DNA from: Hyphomicrobiaceae bacterium | GTDB lineage: Bacteria; Pseudomonadota; Alphaproteobacteria; Rhizobiales; Hyphomicrobiaceae | Direction of reading: 5' to 3' | NCBI GenBank assembly: GCA_021775715.1 | Contig: JAJFHI010000201.1 | Location: forward strand, 1 to 11,146 | Length of the DNA: 11,146 nucleotides | Shown: one piece after another, positions 7,463-11,146 of the stretch | How the letters are laid out: every line of letters starts with the position of its first letter | Position numbering within the stretch: the first letter of the stretch is position 1 | Made by a program: the position numbers and the translations under genes | Notes under the pieces: model-generated | The model's database searches: none | The model's input: the letters and a program-made list of their open reading frames with translations, nothing else | Told to the model about the DNA's origin: nothing

Positions 7463-8602
7463 GTGACCGACACACCTGCAGACGTCGCCCATGAGACCGT
7501 CCCCGCCCCGGAGGTACAACCCACTCCCGGTCCGGGTCCGTTGACGCCTGCAAGCATTTCATGTTCGCGCGGTCTTTGTGATTGGCTCACCAGCCATCGT
7601 CTCAGCCTGGCGCTGTCGTCTTACCAAACCGGTCGCCTCTATCTGATCGGTGTCCGACCTGACAAACGCATCAATTTCCACGAAGTGGGTGTTGGACGCG
7701 CCATGGGGTTGTGGGCGGATCAACAACGGGTTCTGTTGGCAACTGAAAACCAACTCATCCGGTTTGAAAATGTCCTGGCGCCCAATCAACGTATGGGTGA
7801 AGCCGATAGGCACTACGTCCCACGCGTTTCACACACCACAGGCGATCTCGACATCCATGACATCGTTGTGCGCGAAGATGGTGTCATCATTTTCGCCAAC
7901 ACGATGTTTTCGTGTCTGTCGATGCTGTCGAATGTCCACTCGTTCAAGCCGTACTGGGCGCCGCCCTTCATATCGAAACTTGCAGCGGAAGACCGATGCC
8001 ACTTAAACGGCATCGCCATGAAGGATGGCCAGCCAGCCTATATCACCGCAACAAGCCGGGCCGATATCGTCAACGGTTGGCGAGCGCGGCGCGAACAGGG
8101 CGGCTGTGTTGTCGACGTGCAATCAAGCGAAGTCATCACAGAAAAGCTGTCGATGCCGCATTCTCCGCGTTGGCACAACGGCAAGCTGTGGGTTCTGAAT
8201 TCCGGCACGGGCTATCTCGGCACCGTTAATTTTAGCACTGGCGAGTTCGAACCCTTTGTGTTTCTGCCGGGCTTTGTGCGCGGGTTGGCCTTCCACAACA
8301 ACCATGCCGTTGTTGGGCTATCACTGCCGCGAAATGGAACGTTCTCTGGGCTGCAGCTCGACGAAGAGCTGAACAAACGAGACGCCGATGCGTGGTGCGG
8401 CGTCCAGATTGTCAACCTATCTAGCGGCGATGTCGTGGAATGGATCCGCTTTGAAACAGCTGTCACAGAAATGCTAGATGTTTGCACTATTGCTGGCGTG
8501 CAATTGCCAAGCGCGACAGCACCAAGTTCCCTCGAGATCAACAAACTCTACACCGTCGATCCAGGCCCACGAGAGGACGGAAGTCAGTCCGCCGGAGCCT
8601 GA
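7463..8602 (+). CDS. TIGR03032 family protein (function unknown)
   Basis: A 379-residue protein that I recognise as TIGR03032 from a run of conserved blocks: 'CSRGLCDWLTSHRLSLALSS' (34-53), 'YQTGRLYLIG' (54-63), 'MGLWAD' (81-86), 'GDLDIHDI' (127-134), 'AEDRCHLNGIA' (175-185), 'GGCVVDV' (213-219), 'LSMPHSPRWHNGKLWVLNSG' (229-248), 'FLPGFVRGLAF' (267-277) and 'HAVVGLSLPR' (281-290). The alternating beta-rich blocks suggest a propeller-like fold, which is inference. There is no signal peptide; residues 1-30 are Pro-rich and poorly conserved. GTG 7463 is the first usable start after an in-frame stop at 7448, and no strong Shine-Dalgarno is present. The family has no established activity. Its 5' end lies beside the antisense autotransporter relic, and the IalB-like gene follows after 51 bases. 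Confidence 0.88.
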   Translation: MTDTPADVAHETVPAPEVQPTPGPGPLTPASISCSRGLCDWLTSHRLSLALSSYQTGRLYLIGVRPDKRINFHEVGVGRAMGLWADQQRVLLATENQLIRFENVLAPNQRMGEADRHYVPRVSHTTGDLDIHDIVVREDGVIIFANTMFSCLSMLSNVHSFKPYWAPPFISKLAAEDRCHLNGIAMKDGQPAYITATSRADIVNGWRARREQGGCVVDVQSSEVITEKLSMPHSPRWHNGKLWVLNSGTGYLGTVNFSTGEFEPFVFLPGFVRGLAFHNNHAVVGLSLPRNGTFSGLQLDEELNKRDADAWCGVQIVNLSSGDVVEWIRFETAVTEMLDVCTIAGVQLPSATAPSSLEINKLYTVDPGPREDGSQSAGA

Positions 8603-8638
8603 CCGGCCATAAAGAACTAGAATTTTGTGAAACTGAAA

Positions 8639-8644
8639 GAGGGG
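8639..8644 (+). promoter_or_regulatory. Ribosome binding site deciding the IalB-like start
   Basis: GAGGGG lies nine bases before ATG 8654. It favours that ATG over the in-frame GTG at 8627, which lies upstream of this site and would put charged residues before the signal peptide. Confidence 0.7.
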
Positions 8645-8653
8645 CCGACGCCC

Positions 8654-9223
8654 ATGCCACGGATTTTTCTGACGTTGACGTATGCAGTTGCAGCAGCCGT
8701 CCTCGGCGTCGCTCTGGTTCAACCGGCAGAAGCGGCTGACGGTAAGAAAAAAACAACAAAAACTGCGCAGCAGCAAAAGCCAAAGGCTGGTGCCAAAGCA
8801 GCACCGCAAGCGCCGTCACAGCCGGGTTGGGCCGTTCAGTGCAACAATCCCGGCGGCGAGGAGCTGACCTGCAAAGCACTCCAAACGATGACACTACGAA
8901 AATCCGGGAAACGCCTTGTGACGGTGTCCGTTCGACGCAACAAAGATGCAAAGTCAGTGGCGATGTTGGTCCATCTTCCACACGGTTTGTTTTTGCCAGC
9001 CGGCATCGTTGTGAAAGCTGGAAAAGGCAAACCGCTGAACCTCGTCGTGCAGACCTGTGATGCGCGCGGGTGTTATGCTGGCGGTGCGATCAAAGCTGCT
9101 GATCTCGACGCATGGTTTGATGGCAAGATCCTGGCGATCGCGTTTCAGAACCTCGCCAAGAAAACGATTAATGTCCAGATGCCACTGAAAGGCTTTGACG
9201 ACGCCTTCGCGAAGTTAAAATAA
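8654..9223 (+). CDS. Invasion-associated locus B (IalB) family exported protein
   Basis: 189 residues from ATG 8654. Residues 1-27 form a signal peptide ('MPRIFLTLTYAVAAAVLGVA...PAEA') with likely cleavage before ADG. A Lys/Ala/Gln-rich disordered linker runs to about residue 57. The IalB domain follows: 'GWAVQC' (58-63), a second Cys at 73, a 'LPHGLFLPAGIVV' block (108-120), 'CDARGC' with Cys 135 and 140, and 'MPLKGFDDAFAKL' at the C-terminus. The four Cys could form two disulfides in the periplasm. The family is named for a Bartonella gene required for erythrocyte invasion, but homologues are widespread in free-living Alphaproteobacteria and their biochemistry is unsettled. The short gap after the TIGR03032 gene suggests an operon. 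The 15-bp-stem hairpin 22 bases past the stop fits the end of that operon. Confidence 0.86.
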   Translation: MPRIFLTLTYAVAAAVLGVALVQPAEAADGKKKTTKTAQQQKPKAGAKAAPQAPSQPGWAVQCNNPGGEELTCKALQTMTLRKSGKRLVTVSVRRNKDAKSVAMLVHLPHGLFLPAGIVVKAGKGKPLNLVVQTCDARGCYAGGAIKAADLDAWFDGKILAIAFQNLAKKTINVQMPLKGFDDAFAKLK

Positions 9224-9245
9224 GAACGAGCAGTTAGACACTAGA

Positions 9246-9281
9246 AGGCGGAGCGCATTTCGAAAAAAATGCGCTCCGCCT
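9246..9281. terminator. 15-bp-stem hairpin between convergent genes
   Basis: A perfect 15-bp stem (9246-9260 with 9267-9281), starting AGGCGGAGCGC, encloses a CGAAAA loop. It sits 22 bases after the IalB-like stop on the plus strand and 4 bases beyond the stop of the convergent Cys-rich gene, so it can serve both. Neither side has a classical T-run directly after the stem; the only A/T-rich part is the stem top and loop. Termination is therefore likely from position and stem strength rather than from a full intrinsic-terminator signature. Confidence 0.7.
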
Positions 9282-9285
9282 GTCA

Positions 9286-11146
9286 CTAGTTCGTACGTCG
9301 ATATTTTTTTTGAATCTGATACTTTTTCAAATTCTTCTTGATCGAGTTTGCCTTAGGAGTCTTGTTTGACTTCACCTTCGGCACGTACTGCTGCTGCAGA
9401 ATAATCTTCTTGCAGTTCGGTTGACCTCGACCGTAGGTCCCCTTCGGACATGGTTTAATCGGACGAATACAACGCTTGCCCGTCCATTTCCAACCTTTTG
9501 CCTTACACGCCTTGGCTGGATTAAATGGCTTGACGCAGTTGCCGCCTTTCCACTTCCAACCTTTGGCCTTGCAGGCTGCAACGGGATCGAACGGCTTAAT
9601 GCATCGCTTGCCGGTCCACTTCCAACCCTTCGCCTTACACGCCTTGGCTGGATCAAATGGCTTGATGCATCGCTTGCCCGTCCATTTCCAACCTTTGGCC
9701 TTACAGGCCGCAGCCGGGTCGAACGGCTTAATGCATCGCTTGCCGGTCCACTTCCAACCCTTTGCCTTGCACGCTGCAGCTGGATCAAATGGCCTTACGC
9801 AATAGCCGCTTCTCCACGTCCAACCTTTGGCCCTGCACTCTTTGGCCGGATTACGTGGTGGAGAACAGTACTTCCCGTCCCACTTCCAACCCTTGGCCTT
9901 GCATTGCTTTGCCGGATCGCGTGGCGGATAACACTTTTTACCGATCCATACCCAACCTTTGGCCTTACACTCTTTGACCGGATTTACCGGGCGCGCACAC
10001 TTCCGACGGCGTGCGTCATAAGCCAGACCCTTTTGCTTACAAATGCACCTCATATCACCCTTGCGGCACTTGCCACAGTTGGTCTTCTCGTTCCAACGCT
10101 GCCCGTTTGCGCACACACACTTACCGCTCGATGTACGCACCTGTCCCGGCAACAGCTTGCACGATGGTGGCGGGTCAACCGGACGACGACACTTGCCGCG
10201 AATGTAGTTGGTCCCGATCGGGCAGCAGACACCAGGTGCCGCCTGATACGTTCCCGACTGCGGGCAGAAGTTCGTTTGTGGTTCGCAGAATGTCTTCTTG
10301 TTCCACTTCACGCCATTCGGACACTTGCATTTGCCTTTGATGAACACTTCACCAAGCCGTGGCGTGCACCAAGGACGGCGCGGTTCGCAATACGTCCGGC
10401 TATTCCACCTGCGACCGTTAGCGCAGACGCACTTGTTAAGTGACGTGCGGATCTGGCCTGGCAGAAGCTTGCACAGCGGGACAGGTGGTGGATCATAGAC
10501 ATCGACAGGATCATCAATCGGTGGATCGTAGTCATCGCTGACACATATCTTCCTGGACTTGCTCCACGTTTGACCACGGCCACACGGGCAAATGCCGCTG
10601 CGCGGAATCGGATACCCGTCCGGGCATTGTGCGCCTGTTTGTGGTGGTGCCGGATCGACGACCGGATCCGGTTCTGGACGTGGCTCTTCTGGCTCTGGCT
10701 CTGGTTCCGGATCTGGCTCCTTCGGATCATCCGGTTTTGCGCAGGCGTCATCCTTGCCACGCGTCATGCCAGCCTGGCATGCGCACGCGCCGCTTTTCGT
10801 GCGGATCTCACCTGTCTGTGGCTTACATTGTTTCGGTCGCGTGCATTCCGGGCGAGGAATCGTCGCCGTCGCCGATGCAGTGTCGTCGGTCTTGTCACCG
10901 TTGTGGCGCTTGAGGACCGGGAACGTCATATGCGCTGTGTTCGTCAGCGAACAATAAGCGCCATCCGGAACAACAACTGACAGGTCAAGCTTGACGCTTT
11001 CGCCCATTTCAATTGTGCGCTTGGGCAAACGGTATCCGTCGTGCCCAATGGCAGGCGTTCTGCTCCAGCCATCAATGCCGGAATAAGACACCGAAATTGG
11101 CGCGATGCTCAGAATATCGAGCAGGCGGATTTCACCCTTGTAGGGG
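9286..11146 (-). CDS. Cysteine-rich tandem-repeat protein, probably exported (N-terminus beyond right edge)
   Basis: The frame is open from the right edge to the stop at 9286-9288, giving at least 619 codons. The first internal GTG (11091) is not a credible start because coding-like sequence ('YKGEIRLLDILSIAP') continues upstream. The visible N-terminal part, up to about 80 residues after that GTG, resembles DUF11-type Ig-like repeats ('ESVKLDLSVVVPDG...SLTNTA'), which is inference. Then come six Cys-rich modules, interrupted by an acidic Pro/Glu linker (about residues 119-152), then eight 22-residue repeats, then a Lys-rich tail. Dozens of paired Cys and many Lys/Trp suggest a secreted, disulfide-linked, basic protein that could bind a polyanion or wall polymer. 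No named function is recognised. Residues are numbered from GTG 11091. Confidence 0.9.
   Translation of the reverse strand, partial: PYKGEIRLLDILSIAPISVSYSGIDGWSRTPAIGHDGYRLPKRTIEMGESVKLDLSVVVPDGAYCSLTNTAHMTFPVLKRHNGDKTDDTASATATIPRPECTRPKQCKPQTGEIRTKSGACACQAGMTRGKDDACAKPDDPKEPDPEPEPEPEEPRPEPDPVVDPAPPQTGAQCPDGYPIPRSGICPCGRGQTWSKSRKICVSDDYDPPIDDPVDVYDPPPVPLCKLLPGQIRTSLNKCVCANGRRWNSRTYCEPRRPWCTPRLGEVFIKGKCKCPNGVKWNKKTFCEPQTNFCPQSGTYQAAPGVCCPIGTNYIRGKCRRPVDPPPSCKLLPGQVRTSSGKCVCANGQRWNEKTNCGKCRKGDMRCICKQKGLAYDARRRKCARPVNPVKECKAKGWVWIGKKCYPPRDPAKQCKAKGWKWDGKYCSPPRNPAKECRAKGWTWRSGYCVRPFDPAAACKAKGWKWTGKRCIKPFDPAAACKAKGWKWTGKRCIKPFDPAKACKAKGWKWTGKRCIKPFDPVAACKAKGWKWKGGNCVKPFNPAKACKAKGWKWTGKRCIRPIKPCPKGTYGRGQPNCKKIILQQQYVPKVKSNKTPKANSIKKNLKKYQIQKKYRRTN
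9463..9990 (-). repeat. Eight tandem 22-residue (66-bp) Cys/Trp/Lys repeats
   Basis: Each unit reads approximately P-F-D-P-A-x-A-C-K-A-K-G-W-K-W-T-G-K-R-C-I-K. All eight are exactly 22 codons with two Cys twelve residues apart, an invariant GW and the W-x-W spacing (W13 and W15), making 528 bases without an indel. The outer (N-terminal) units are more diverged (for example 'CKAKGWVWIGKKCYP'), while the four to five central ones are almost identical in protein. At DNA level, closely matching blocks recur at 132 rather than 66 bases (for instance starting near 9607 and 9739), showing that pairs of units were duplicated together. Confidence 0.93.
10075..10827 (-). repeat. Six Cys-rich modules of ~26-29 residues (C...C-x-C...W...C)
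   Basis: Modules starting at residues 89, 156, 207, 242, 276 and 311 share a Cys, a G-x-I/V around +6 to +8, then C-x-C, a Gly-Arg/Lys-x-Trp and a final Cys. Two are close copies ('CKLLPGQIRTSLNKCVCANG' and 'CKLLPGQVRTSSGKCVCANG'). The fifth is a variant with a CC pair. The spacing recalls small EGF-like or trypsin-inhibitor-like disulfide folds, but I do not assign a family. Confidence 0.7.

Noticed and set aside
8627..8653. GTG 8627 as start of the IalB-like gene
   Set aside because: It precedes the strong GAGGGG site and would add charged residues ahead of a well-formed signal peptide starting at ATG 8654.
9463..9990. CRISPR-like regular repeats
   Set aside because: The repeats are contiguous 66-bp coding units with no unique spacers, and each translates to the same 22-residue motif.
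9421..10443. Long open frame (340 codons) on the plus strand opposite the Cys-rich gene
   Set aside because: It is the antisense shadow of the 66-bp repeats. Repeats with a multiple-of-three period keep antisense frames open, and the translation has no signal, domain or start context, whereas the minus frame shows clean Cys periodicity.

Overview
The window looks like part of an alphaproteobacterial chromosome, probably Hyphomicrobiales. This rests on an IalB-family protein, an autotransporter whose N-terminus is rich in Arg/Lys around 'NRKERRR', a TIGR03032-type protein, GTG starts and moderate GC. No rRNA, tRNA, CRISPR, integrase or transposase is visible, and the genus cannot be fixed from sequence alone.

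Layout. (1) Minus strand, 1138 down to 1: a three-gene unit made of an SxtJ-family small membrane protein, a 50-residue DUF5989/SxtK-like membrane peptide, and the N-terminal quarter of a NodU/CmcH-type carbamoyltransferase that runs off the left edge. (2) 1139-1483: a non-coding gap. (3) Minus strand, 1484-3304: a CPA2 (KefB/KefC-type) cation:proton antiporter with a C-terminal nucleotide-binding RCK/TrkA-N domain. (4) Minus strand, 3503-6940: a large classical autotransporter with twelve passenger repeats of about 28 residues and a C-terminal beta-barrel. (5) 6941-7462: no live gene. It holds the autotransporter upstream region, a small GTAA-loop hairpin, and a degraded autotransporter C-terminus (7224-7412) that appears to be left from a lost paralogue. 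(6) Plus strand, 7463-9223: a TIGR03032-family protein of unknown function, then an exported IalB-like protein 51 bases downstream. (7) A 15-bp-stem hairpin at 9246-9281 separates these from a convergent gene. (8) Minus strand, 9286 to the right edge: a cysteine-rich, probably exported repeat protein, open at its N-terminus. It has six Cys-rich modules, an acidic Pro/Glu linker, eight tandem 22-residue Cys/Trp/Lys repeats and a Lys-rich tail.

How they may work together. The right two thirds is mostly envelope or exported protein: an autotransporter, its broken relative, IalB and the Cys-rich repeat protein. It reads as a surface-variation neighbourhood. The left end is a separate conserved carbamoyltransferase unit whose substrate is not shown here. 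The antiporter is probably an independent housekeeping or stress gene. The least described items are the Cys/Trp repeat protein with its 132-bp higher-order DNA periodicity, the carbamoyltransferase/small-membrane-protein unit, and the autotransporter relic.
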